Shown here: piece by piece, positions 26,200 to 34,634 of the stretch
Numbering within the stretch: position 1 is the first letter of the stretch
Layout of the letters: every line of letters starts with the position of its first letter
Origin: Vulgatibacter incomptus
Lineage (GTDB): Bacteria > Myxococcota > Myxococcia > Myxococcales > Vulgatibacteraceae
Reading direction: 5' to 3'
Length of the DNA: 64,000 nt
Assembly (NCBI RefSeq): GCF_001263175.1
Contig: NZ_CP012332.1
Coordinates: forward strand, 986,001 to 1,050,000
Position numbers and translations under genes: made by a program
Notes under the pieces: generated by a model
Seen by the model: only the letters and a program-made list of their open reading frames with translations
Database searches by the model: none
Told to the model about the DNA's origin: nothing

Positions 26200-29100
26200 A
26201 TGATGTCCAAGCCGTGGTTCGCACGTAGTCTTGCCCTGGCCGTGCTCGCGGTCTCCGCCTGTGGCGGAAAACCCGACCTGAAAACCGTCGCGGATGGCGT
26301 GGAGATCGTCACGCTCGCGGCGAATCCTCCAACCGTCGCCGCAGGCGGACGCGTCGAAATCTCGTGGAAGACCCAGAACGCCGAGCATGTGGCGCTCGCG
26401 GCGAATGGCGCGCCGGTCGATCTCGCCGGTGCGCAGGCAGCGGACGGCAAGGTCTCGGTAGTGGTCGACGCCGAGACGGTGTTCGCCCTGGCCGCCACCG
26501 GGAAGACGCCGAGCGACGTCAAGACCCGCTCGGTCACGGTGCAGCTCGCCGGTGCTGGCGACCCGAGGATCGTCTCCTTCGCGGCGGACCCCGCCCTGGT
26601 GGACGAGGGCCAGAAGACGACTCTCACCTGGAGGACGGAGGGCGCCGAGACGATCCGCATCCTGGACGGCGCGCTGAACGTTGTCGACCTGGGCGGAGCG
26701 GCCGCGCCCGAGGGATCGGTGCAGGTCGCCGTTCCGGCCTCGACCACGTTCCGCCTCGTCGCGGAGAGCGGGACGAAGAAGGCCGAGGCCACCGCGTCGG
26801 TGAGGGTGAAAGGCACGCCCGTCGCGACGCTCACCGTCACCCCCGCGCGGATCGTCCACGGCGGATCCTCGACGCTGAGCTGGGAAGCGCAGGACGCCGC
26901 GTCGATCGAGATCGTCGACGATGAAGGCCAGACGGTCGTGGACAGCAGCACCCAGCTCACCGGCACCTTCGTGGTATCGCCCTCCTTCACCACGAGCTAC
27001 CGCCTCACCGCCGTGAACGGCTCGAAGCAGAGCGTCGCCAGCGCCGTCGTCGAGGTCGAGCCGAAGATCACCTCGTTCCTCGTGGACGATTCGTCACCGG
27101 CGGGCATCGGCGCGCCCAAGTCCCTCTCCTGGGAAGTCGGCGGCGCCCGCGAGGTGGAGGTCTCGAATCTCTCGGGCGTGACACAGACCTTCATCGGCAT
27201 GGCGGCGGCTCGTGGGACGGCGACGCTGCCGATGGGCTCCGACGGACGGTTCGAGCTGGTCGCGCGAAGCGGCTCCCTCGAGGCCCGGAAAGAGGTCTCG
27301 GCTGCGATCCTGCTCGAGCCCCGGATTGGAAGCTTCGCCGCGGAGCGGTCCACGCTGACGATCGGCGCCGACGGCCTGGCCACGGCGGTCCTGTCCTGGT
27401 CCGGCGTGGAGCGGGCCAGCCGGCTTCACCTCGTGGGCGAGACGGTGGGCGAGATCGCCGTCGACGGCAGCGCGGGCTCGGTCGAGGTCGCGCTCGAGGC
27501 CGACGAGAGCTTCACCCTCACCGCATCGAACGACTCGGGCGAGGTCAGCGCGAGCGCGACGGTGCGGCTCGTGCCGGCGGCGGCCATCGGCAGCTTCACG
27601 GCCCAGCCGGGACGGGTCGGGGCAGGGGAGTCGTTCGCGGTCTCCTGGACCACGACCGCCGCCACCTCGATCGAGCTCAGGCAGAACGGGGTCCTCGTTA
27701 CGACCGACGACGGCTCGCTCTCCTCGGGAACGGCCCATCTCGTCGCCGCCGTCGATTCCACGATCGAGCTTCGCGCGTTCAACGATGCGGGCGACTTCGC
27801 CACGCGAACGCTCTCCGTCTCCGTGGGCGCGCCGATGAACGGCGCCTTCTCCGCGACCCCGGCCCGGCTCTGGGTCGGCGGGACCGCGACCCTCGCCTGG
27901 AGGAACCTCGGTGGAACCTCGCTCTCCGTGAAGCGGGGCGGCGTGGAGATCTTCTCGACGGCCGACCTCGCTCGGATCGCCGAAGGCTCGCACACCGTCA
28001 TCGTCGACACCGCCGGGTCCACCACCTTTACCCTCGAGGTGAGGAACGGGGCCTCGCAGACCACGACCACCAGCGCCACCGTCGACGCCGGGACCGGCCC
28101 GCGGATCGCGTCGTTCTCCGTGGGACCCGCTCAGCTCCTGGCCGGCACCAACGTCAATATCTCGTGGCAGGCCAGCGACGATCCCAACGGCGTCGCGCCC
28201 GTGCTCTCGCTCGTGGACAATCGCGGTGGCACCTACACGATCCCCGCAGGCAGCTCCCGCGCGGGTTCGCTCCAGGCCCCCTTGAGCCAGGTCGGGGACT
28301 ACACCTTCACCCTGACCGCCAGCACGCCGAGCGCGGGCTCAACGCCGGTGAGCCAGTCGAAGACGGTCACGGTCGTCGGCATGCCCGCCGCGACGCTGGT
28401 CGCGACTCCGACGGTCTTCGACCAGGAGGTAGCGCCTTCGGTGACCCTGTCGTGGACGTCGTCGAACGCGGCCTCGCTGGTGCTCTACCAGCTCGATGCC
28501 GCCGGGGCCCCGATCACGCCGCCGCTCCAGACCGTCCCCGCGGCCAATCGAGCCAGCGGCAGCATGCCGGTGGTCCCGACCCGCGCCACCACCTACCGCA
28601 TCGTGGCCACCAACGCCCTCGGCAACTCGGTGAGCCCCGAGGCGACGGTCACCCTCGCGCCGACCCAGATCCTGACCTTCACTGCCACGGCGCCCACCTA
28701 TCCCGCGCCTCCGGCGCCGCCTACGGTGGCGGTCGTCGCCGGCGATCCGGCGACCCTCGCATGGACCACCAAGCGGGCCACGCGGGTCGAGCTCGATGTC
28801 GCCAGCGGTCTCCTCCTCAATCCTTCGACCAAGCCCTACGTCGACATCACGACCCTGGGCTCGACGCCGCTGCCCGTCTCGGTGGTTCCCGGCTTTGCCA
28901 CTGCGGCCGACGAGGGCTACGCGGATCTCGCATTCCCCGCCGGCTTCTCCTTCCCGTTCGGCGGGGTCGATCGGGCCTCCATTCGCGTCTTCACGAACGG
29001 CGTGGCGAGCTTCGATCTCTCTCCGCTGGCCAGCAGCACCAACACCTATACGAGCTCGGCGCTCGGTCCCGACTCGGCCAAGACCTGGGTCCACCTGGCT

Positions 29101-32100
29101 CCCTTCTGGGACGACCTCGTGATCGCCGACGCGGCCACCGGGATCCAGTGGCTGGGCGGATCGGACGCGGCCTCGGGGCTGCGCTACTTGATCGTCCAGT
29201 GGAAGGACGCGTTCTTCTTCAGCACGTCTGGCGTCAGCCTGAACTTCCAGATGGTGCTCTTCGAGGACGGAACGCACGAGTACCGATACGGCGCGATGAA
29301 CGGAGGCTCGTCCAACCAGACCCGAGCCAACGGGAGCCAGGCCGCCATCGGTACGCGGGTCAGCGGCACGGTCTTCAAGATGCTCAACGACACCGCCCGC
29401 GTCGAGGTTCCCGGCGGAATGGCGAACCGGTCCCTCGCCTTGAGCTATCCGCCTTCCCTGGACGTGAACGGGAGCTTCTCCTGGGTTCCGATGGGCGGGT
29501 CCGGAGTCGTGACCCGTACGGCCACGCTCACCGCACGAGGCAACTCGACCGCGACCTCGACCGTGACGGTCGCGGTGCATCCGCGCGCGACCGTCGCCGC
29601 GACGCCGCCCGCGCGTGAAGTGCTCCGCGGCGAGAGCTTCACGCTCGCCTGGACCAGCACGAACGCGACCGCGCTGGTGGTTCGCGATCAGTCGGGCGCG
29701 GCGCGCTGCACGGCGATCGGCGCCCAGATCGCCTCGGGCTCTTGTGTGCTGAGTGAGGCGACCGCCGGACGCCACGCCTACACGATCCGGGCGACCGGCG
29801 CCCTGGGCCACACCGTGGATCGCGTGGTCGATGTCCCCGTCTACCTCCCCTTCGGGATCGAGACCTTCGCTGTCAGCGCGCCTTCGATCGACTACGGAGG
29901 CAGCGTCACCCTCAACTGGGAGACGGGTGGCTCGAGCTCGATGACACTGACCGCGAACGGCGTCTCCATCGATCTGACCGGCAAGAGCCCGGCGGCCGAC
30001 AGCCTCGTGCACGCGCCGCAGAAGACGACGACCTACGTGCTCACCATCGAGGCCTCCGACGGTCGCACGCGCCAGGAGTCCCGCACCGTGACGGTCCGCA
30101 CCGTCGACCTCGGCGTCGTGGCGTCCGCCGACAACGTCATTCCCGGTACACCGGTCACGCTGACCTGGACGGGCACGTCCCTCGTGCCCGGCGCGGACGT
30201 GACCATCCTCGCCCCGACGCCGATGGTCCCCGTCACCTCGGCTTTCGTGGATATCAGCGCCGATCCGACCGCGACCCGGATCATCGCCCCGAACCCCAAC
30301 ACCGACGACCTCTGGGGGAGCGTGGACCTGCGGACCGCGGCGCCTGGCTTCGTCTTCCCCTACTTCGGCGAGAGGTACGAGAAGCTCCGGGTCGGGATCA
30401 AGGGGGTCATCTCCTTCGATTCCACGCTCACGGGGGGCTATTTCTACAACAACTTCACGATGCCGAAGGCCGACGTCGGATCCAACCTGTACAGCCGCGT
30501 CGCCCTGGCTCCGTATTGGGGCGACAGCCGCACGCGAGCGGTGGGAACCGATACCGGAGTCGTCACCAAGTTCGTCTCGGGCGGCTCCGGTCCGGATCAT
30601 TTCATCGTCCAGTTCCATCACCTCAAGATGGACGGGACCGGAAATGACACCGTGGACGTGAGCTTCCAGGTCGTCCTCTTCGCGGACGGCTCGTTCGAGT
30701 ACCGATACGGCGCGATGGGACCCGTGAGCAACGCGAGCGCACAGGGCGGAGCCAAGACCATCGGTTATCAGATGCCGGGCGCTCTCATGGGCTACACGGT
30801 CTTCTACGGGGGTCCGTTCACCTCGAGTCCGGCCGCCGCTCTGGCGTTCCCGGGCGGGATCTCGAACAAGGCCTTCCGTTGGGAGCCCGTGGACCCCGGT
30901 ACGACCAGCATCGTGGTCCAGCCGTCGGCGACCACGGACTACACCATCTGCGCGATCGTCGACGGACACCGGGAGTGCAGGACGGTAACGGTCCACGCCG
31001 ACTTCGTCATCGACTCGTTCGCGACGAGCTCGGCGACGATCAACCGGGGTCAGACGGTGGACCTCACCTGGGCCACGAAGGGCGCGGAGGCCCTCTCGCT
31101 GAAGGCCAACGGCGTCGAGATCGCGAACGGGTCGACCGTCGCCATGACCGCGGGGAGCCTGACGGTCGCGCCGACCACGACCACGACCTACGTGCTCGAG
31201 CTCCGGAACAACTTCCTCAACCGGACGATCACCTCGACCAAGACCGTGACGGTGAAGCAGTTCTCGGTCGGCCTGCAGGCCTCGGCGTCGAACGTGGTTC
31301 CGGGTGGTCCGGTCACGCTCTCGTGGACGGCGGGCATGTTCTCGGGAGACTCGATGGCCTTGACCACGCCGATGGCCGAGGTGACGTCGCCCTTCGTGGA
31401 TATCTCCGGGCAGCCCGGCGCTACCCAGATCATCGGCGCCGGTGCGGACACCACCATGGCCGATCTCCCCTTCGTCGGCGGGTTCACGTTCAATTATCTG
31501 GGGACCCCGTACAGCGGGGTGCGCGTGTCGACCGACGGCTTCCTGACCTTCGACGGAAGCGCGACCACGTCCTCGTCCAACTCCACGCTGCCGAGCTCGA
31601 GCAACAAGAAGGTGCACCTGGCGGCGTTCTGGAAGGACCTGCACACCCGCACGAACGGACGGGTCCATGCCCTCGCCACCCCGACCGAGGTCATCGTGCA
31701 GTGGAGCCGGATCAGCATGTACACCGGCTCCAGCGCGGCGGAGCACGACCTGAACTTCCAGATCGCGCTCCGGTCCGACGGCTCCTTCGAGTACCGATAC
31801 GGGACCATGGCGGGCCTCTCCGGTACGAACACCTCGTCGAGCTGCTACCCGAGCACCTGCGCGAACGAGGCCAACGCCTCCTCCGCCACCATCGGCTACC
31901 AGGATCCGACCGGCGTGGCCGGATACCTGCTCTACATGGGCGGCACGAGCAACTCGGCGAGCAACTTCCCCTTCGCGGGTGGCCTCTCGAACCGCTCGTT
32001 CCGGTTCACGCCGTCGGCCGGCTCCGGCTCCGTGGTCGTGAATCCAGGGGACACGACGGGTTACCGGATCTGCGCGATCTCGGGGACGTTCATCGAGTGC

Positions 32101-34353
32101 TCGGATCTCGTGACGGTCACGTCGGAGTGGAAGATCGTCTCCTTCGATTCGAACGCGACCCAGGTGGACGTGGGGCAGCCGGTCACGCTCTCCTGGGTAA
32201 CCACGGGCGGCGACGGCGTGCGTGTGACCGCGACTGCCGGAACCACGACGACACCGCTCGACGTGTCCAGCGCGGGCGTCTCGTCGGGTAGCGTCACGGC
32301 GTACCCGACCCAGACGACGACCTATACCTTCGAGCTCCGCTCCATGGGTCGAGGCAAGACCACGACGAAGTCCGTGACGGTCCGCACCGTCGGCGTCACG
32401 CTCGACGCGTCGACCACGACCGCTCTGCCGGGAGAGCCGGTGACCCTCACCTGGGATGTCAGCGGTCTCGACGGTGGGACACCGACGATGAGCTCCAACA
32501 TCGTGGCGCTTTCGGAGGTGACCACCGCCTACGAGGACGTCACCACCTTCGGAGGCACGTTGGTGACGGGCCTCGGGCTCGGCGCGTCGACGACCAACGG
32601 TCCCAACGCCACGGTCGCGTTCCCTGCCGGGTTCGCCTTCCCGTACTTCGGACAGAACTACGACCGGATCCGGGTCGGCAACCAGGGTGTCCTCTCGTTC
32701 GATACCTCCCTGGACGGCTACCGCTTTTCGAACTTCCAGTTCCCGTCGACCGACTCGAACGGGATCAAGGTCCACCTCGCGCCGTTCTGGGGTGACGTCC
32801 AGACCGCCGCGTCCGGGAGCGCCTCGCATCCGGACGGTGGCGTCTACACCAAGTTCGTCCAGGTCCCTGGAGGCGTCGACTACTTCATCATCCAGTACCA
32901 CCACCACCGGATCTACAGCGCTGCCGACGGCACGACCGACCTGAACTTCCAGGTCGTGCTCTTCAAGGATGGGACGGTGGAGTACCGCTACGCGGACATG
33001 CTCCCGCTCACCGGAAACAACCCCGTCCTGGGTGGGGCGAAGACGGTCGGCATCCAGAGGCCGGGCGGCGGCTGGGGACTCAACCTCCACTACGGCGGCG
33101 CCTACACCAGCACGCCGACGGCGAGTACGACGTATCCCGGCGGCTTCGCTCATCGCTCGTTCCGATTCGAGCCGCTGACCTCCTCGACCGGATCGCGGAC
33201 CGTCATTATGAACCAGACCACGACGTACTACGTCTGCGGTGGACAGAGCGGATACTCGGAGTGCAAGGAGGTCACGATCGTCGTTCCTTCGGCCGGCGCC
33301 TCGGCGATCACCGAGCTCATGCTGGATCCGGACGGCGGCCCCGGCGGACAGTGGTTCAAGGTCCGGAACCTCGACAGTCGTCCGCAGAACCTCGAAGGCT
33401 GGGAGCTGGTCTCCAACGCCGGAAGCTTCACGATCGGCTCGCCTCTCGTGATCCCGGCGGGCGGCTTCGCGACCTTCGCCGCGTCCTCCGCGGTCGGGTT
33501 CACCCCGAGCGCCATCTACGGCAACAGCCTCGCCCTCAGTCCGGCGGGTGACAGCCTCGCGCTGAAGGCCGGAACGAGGGTGATCGCCTCAGTCACCTGG
33601 GGCTCCTCCTGGACGATCCCCCACGGGACCACGCTCGTCCTCGACCCCAGCTACCAGAAGCGCGGGACGGTCTCCAACGACGCCGCCAACCGGTGGTGCG
33701 CCGGGACCGCAGAAGGGTCGCCCGGATCCCTCGGCAGGGGGTGCAGGTTCACCACCTACGACGTGGACCTCGCCTCGGCGGCTCCGGTGATCGACATCTC
33801 GACGATCGGCGCCCCGGTCCCAGGGATCACCGGCTACCTCACGAAGGGTGACGTCAGCCTGAGCTTCCCGTTCCCGTTCTTCGGCGGGAGCTCCTCCACC
33901 CTGGGCGTGAGCTCGAACGGCTTCGTCACCATGGCCGGCGGCCTGGCCGCTTCGTATTTCACGAACGCCTCGCTGCCGTCGACGTCCCTCCCGGCGAGCC
34001 TCGGGATCGTCGCCGGCTTCTGGACCGATCTGAACTTCGTCACCGGTCAGAGCTGGGCCAAGTACGCCGAGGTCACCCGGGGTACCAATCGAGTCGCGGT
34101 CTTCCATTGGTACCGGTGGAAGCCCAACAGCTCGAGCACCGGCGCCTACGTCTCCGTCCAGATCCAGCTTTGGGACAACGGCGACATCGTCACGCACCAG
34201 GTGGAGTCGTCCGGTGACACCACATATACGAAGGGAAGCTCGGCGACGATCGGGATCCAGGCGCCGGGGACTTCGAGCCCGGCCACGCTCCTGTACTCGT
34301 ACAACACGGCCTCGGTGGAGGCGGGTACCGTCATCCACTACCTCAAGAAGTAG
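26200..34353 (+). CDS. Giant Ig-like/nidogen-like/lamin-tail lipoprotein, copy 1
   Basis: The 2,717-aa predicted lipoprotein has signal MMSKPWFARSLALAVLAVSA, then Cys-Gly-Gly. The start at 26200 aligns with copy 2; the next ATG at 26203 is equally possible. About 17 Ig-like domains of 80-95 residues follow, each with a strand like VTLSWTT and an end like TTTYTLTA. Domains at about 825, 1303, 1688 and 2064 appear split: after the first half comes a beta module of about 200 residues (FPYFG, VGNQGVLSFD, HLAPFWGDVQT, NFQVVLFKDG, EYRYG), then the Ig half resumes. These inserts resemble nidogen (NIDO) modules. A lamin-tail domain (about 2369-2514, ITELMLDP, LEGWELVS) and a fifth, different nidogen-like module end the protein. 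Probably cell-surface or matrix; function unknown. Confidence 0.88.
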   Translation: MMSKPWFARSLALAVLAVSACGGKPDLKTVADGVEIVTLAANPPTVAAGGRVEISWKTQNAEHVALAANGAPVDLAGAQAADGKVSVVVDAETVFALAATGKTPSDVKTRSVTVQLAGAGDPRIVSFAADPALVDEGQKTTLTWRTEGAETIRILDGALNVVDLGGAAAPEGSVQVAVPASTTFRLVAESGTKKAEATASVRVKGTPVATLTVTPARIVHGGSSTLSWEAQDAASIEIVDDEGQTVVDSSTQLTGTFVVSPSFTTSYRLTAVNGSKQSVASAVVEVEPKITSFLVDDSSPAGIGAPKSLSWEVGGAREVEVSNLSGVTQTFIGMAAARGTATLPMGSDGRFELVARSGSLEARKEVSAAILLEPRIGSFAAERSTLTIGADGLATAVLSWSGVERASRLHLVGETVGEIAVDGSAGSVEVALEADESFTLTASNDSGEVSASATVRLVPAAAIGSFTAQPGRVGAGESFAVSWTTTAATSIELRQNGVLVTTDDGSLSSGTAHLVAAVDSTIELRAFNDAGDFATRTLSVSVGAPMNGAFSATPARLWVGGTATLAWRNLGGTSLSVKRGGVEIFSTADLARIAEGSHTVIVDTAGSTTFTLEVRNGASQTTTTSATVDAGTGPRIASFSVGPAQLLAGTNVNISWQASDDPNGVAPVLSLVDNRGGTYTIPAGSSRAGSLQAPLSQVGDYTFTLTASTPSAGSTPVSQSKTVTVVGMPAATLVATPTVFDQEVAPSVTLSWTSSNAASLVLYQLDAAGAPITPPLQTVPAANRASGSMPVVPTRATTYRIVATNALGNSVSPEATVTLAPTQILTFTATAPTYPAPPAPPTVAVVAGDPATLAWTTKRATRVELDVASGLLLNPSTKPYVDITTLGSTPLPVSVVPGFATAADEGYADLAFPAGFSFPFGGVDRASIRVFTNGVASFDLSPLASSTNTYTSSALGPDSAKTWVHLAPFWDDLVIADAATGIQWLGGSDAASGLRYLIVQWKDAFFFSTSGVSLNFQMVLFEDGTHEYRYGAMNGGSSNQTRANGSQAAIGTRVSGTVFKMLNDTARVEVPGGMANRSLALSYPPSLDVNGSFSWVPMGGSGVVTRTATLTARGNSTATSTVTVAVHPRATVAATPPAREVLRGESFTLAWTSTNATALVVRDQSGAARCTAIGAQIASGSCVLSEATAGRHAYTIRATGALGHTVDRVVDVPVYLPFGIETFAVSAPSIDYGGSVTLNWETGGSSSMTLTANGVSIDLTGKSPAADSLVHAPQKTTTYVLTIEASDGRTRQESRTVTVRTVDLGVVASADNVIPGTPVTLTWTGTSLVPGADVTILAPTPMVPVTSAFVDISADPTATRIIAPNPNTDDLWGSVDLRTAAPGFVFPYFGERYEKLRVGIKGVISFDSTLTGGYFYNNFTMPKADVGSNLYSRVALAPYWGDSRTRAVGTDTGVVTKFVSGGSGPDHFIVQFHHLKMDGTGNDTVDVSFQVVLFADGSFEYRYGAMGPVSNASAQGGAKTIGYQMPGALMGYTVFYGGPFTSSPAAALAFPGGISNKAFRWEPVDPGTTSIVVQPSATTDYTICAIVDGHRECRTVTVHADFVIDSFATSSATINRGQTVDLTWATKGAEALSLKANGVEIANGSTVAMTAGSLTVAPTTTTTYVLELRNNFLNRTITSTKTVTVKQFSVGLQASASNVVPGGPVTLSWTAGMFSGDSMALTTPMAEVTSPFVDISGQPGATQIIGAGADTTMADLPFVGGFTFNYLGTPYSGVRVSTDGFLTFDGSATTSSSNSTLPSSSNKKVHLAAFWKDLHTRTNGRVHALATPTEVIVQWSRISMYTGSSAAEHDLNFQIALRSDGSFEYRYGTMAGLSGTNTSSSCYPSTCANEANASSATIGYQDPTGVAGYLLYMGGTSNSASNFPFAGGLSNRSFRFTPSAGSGSVVVNPGDTTGYRICAISGTFIECSDLVTVTSEWKIVSFDSNATQVDVGQPVTLSWVTTGGDGVRVTATAGTTTTPLDVSSAGVSSGSVTAYPTQTTTYTFELRSMGRGKTTTKSVTVRTVGVTLDASTTTALPGEPVTLTWDVSGLDGGTPTMSSNIVALSEVTTAYEDVTTFGGTLVTGLGLGASTTNGPNATVAFPAGFAFPYFGQNYDRIRVGNQGVLSFDTSLDGYRFSNFQFPSTDSNGIKVHLAPFWGDVQTAASGSASHPDGGVYTKFVQVPGGVDYFIIQYHHHRIYSAADGTTDLNFQVVLFKDGTVEYRYADMLPLTGNNPVLGGAKTVGIQRPGGGWGLNLHYGGAYTSTPTASTTYPGGFAHRSFRFEPLTSSTGSRTVIMNQTTTYYVCGGQSGYSECKEVTIVVPSAGASAITELMLDPDGGPGGQWFKVRNLDSRPQNLEGWELVSNAGSFTIGSPLVIPAGGFATFAASSAVGFTPSAIYGNSLALSPAGDSLALKAGTRVIASVTWGSSWTIPHGTTLVLDPSYQKRGTVSNDAANRWCAGTAEGSPGSLGRGCRFTTYDVDLASAAPVIDISTIGAPVPGITGYLTKGDVSLSFPFPFFGGSSSTLGVSSNGFVTMAGGLAASYFTNASLPSTSLPASLGIVAGFWTDLNFVTGQSWAKYAEVTRGTNRVAVFHWYRWKPNSSSTGAYVSVQIQLWDNGDIVTHQVESSGDTTYTKGSSATIGIQAPGTSSPATLLYSYNTASVEAGTVIHYLKK

Positions 34354-34379
34354 CCGGTCGAATTGAAGATGGGGCGAAC

Positions 34380-34427
34380 GGGCCCCCTGGCGCGAGCAGG
34401 TCTCGGGCCAGGGGGCCCTTCGTTTTT
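34380..34427 (+). terminator. Terminator of giant gene 1
   Basis: GGGCCCCCTGGC (34380-34391) and its perfect complement (34407-34418) form a 12-bp stem, followed by TTCGTTTTT. It begins 27 bases after the stop codon. Confidence 0.88.
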
Positions 34428-34634
34428 GAAGCGGCTGTCAGGATTTTCCATTTCGCGCGCCGCAGAACTTGCAAGCCATCGAGATCTCGATGGATTCGAA
34501 TGCATGAAACTTTCTGTGTTGCGTGAAGTTATCTGTGTTTCAAATCTTGTTGCGCGTTGAGACCGGGTCTGCTCGGATTCGCTGCTCTGAAGTGGATTCT
34601 TGGTTTTTTGAATTGTCTCGCAACGAGGTCGGAG
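34428..34634 (+). promoter_or_regulatory. Leader and presumed promoter region of giant gene 2
   Basis: This AT-richer stretch holds two direct repeats TCTGTGTT (34513-34520 and 34532-34539, start-to-start 19 bp, about two helical turns) nested between TGAAAC (34505-34510) and GTTTCA (34537-34542). Such an arrangement could bind a dimeric regulator. GAGG at 34625 and GGAG at 34631 precede the ATG. No clear -35/-10 pair was found. Confidence 0.45.
34476..34493. promoter_or_regulatory. Perfect 18-bp palindrome upstream of giant gene 2
   Basis: CCATCGAGATCTCGATGG is self-complementary over all 18 bases with no loop, so it is more likely a protein-binding site than a transcript hairpin. It lies 142 bp upstream of the start codon. 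Confidence 0.4.

Noticed and set aside
28339-33153. 1,604-codon open frame antisense to giant gene 1, with similar 1,908- and 2,027-codon frames antisense to giant genes 2 (36714-42440) and 3 (43064-49147)
   Set aside because: They follow from the G/C-rich third positions of the sense genes, have Arg/Gly/Ala/Asp-rich composition, no signal or domain pattern, and no ribosome-binding site.
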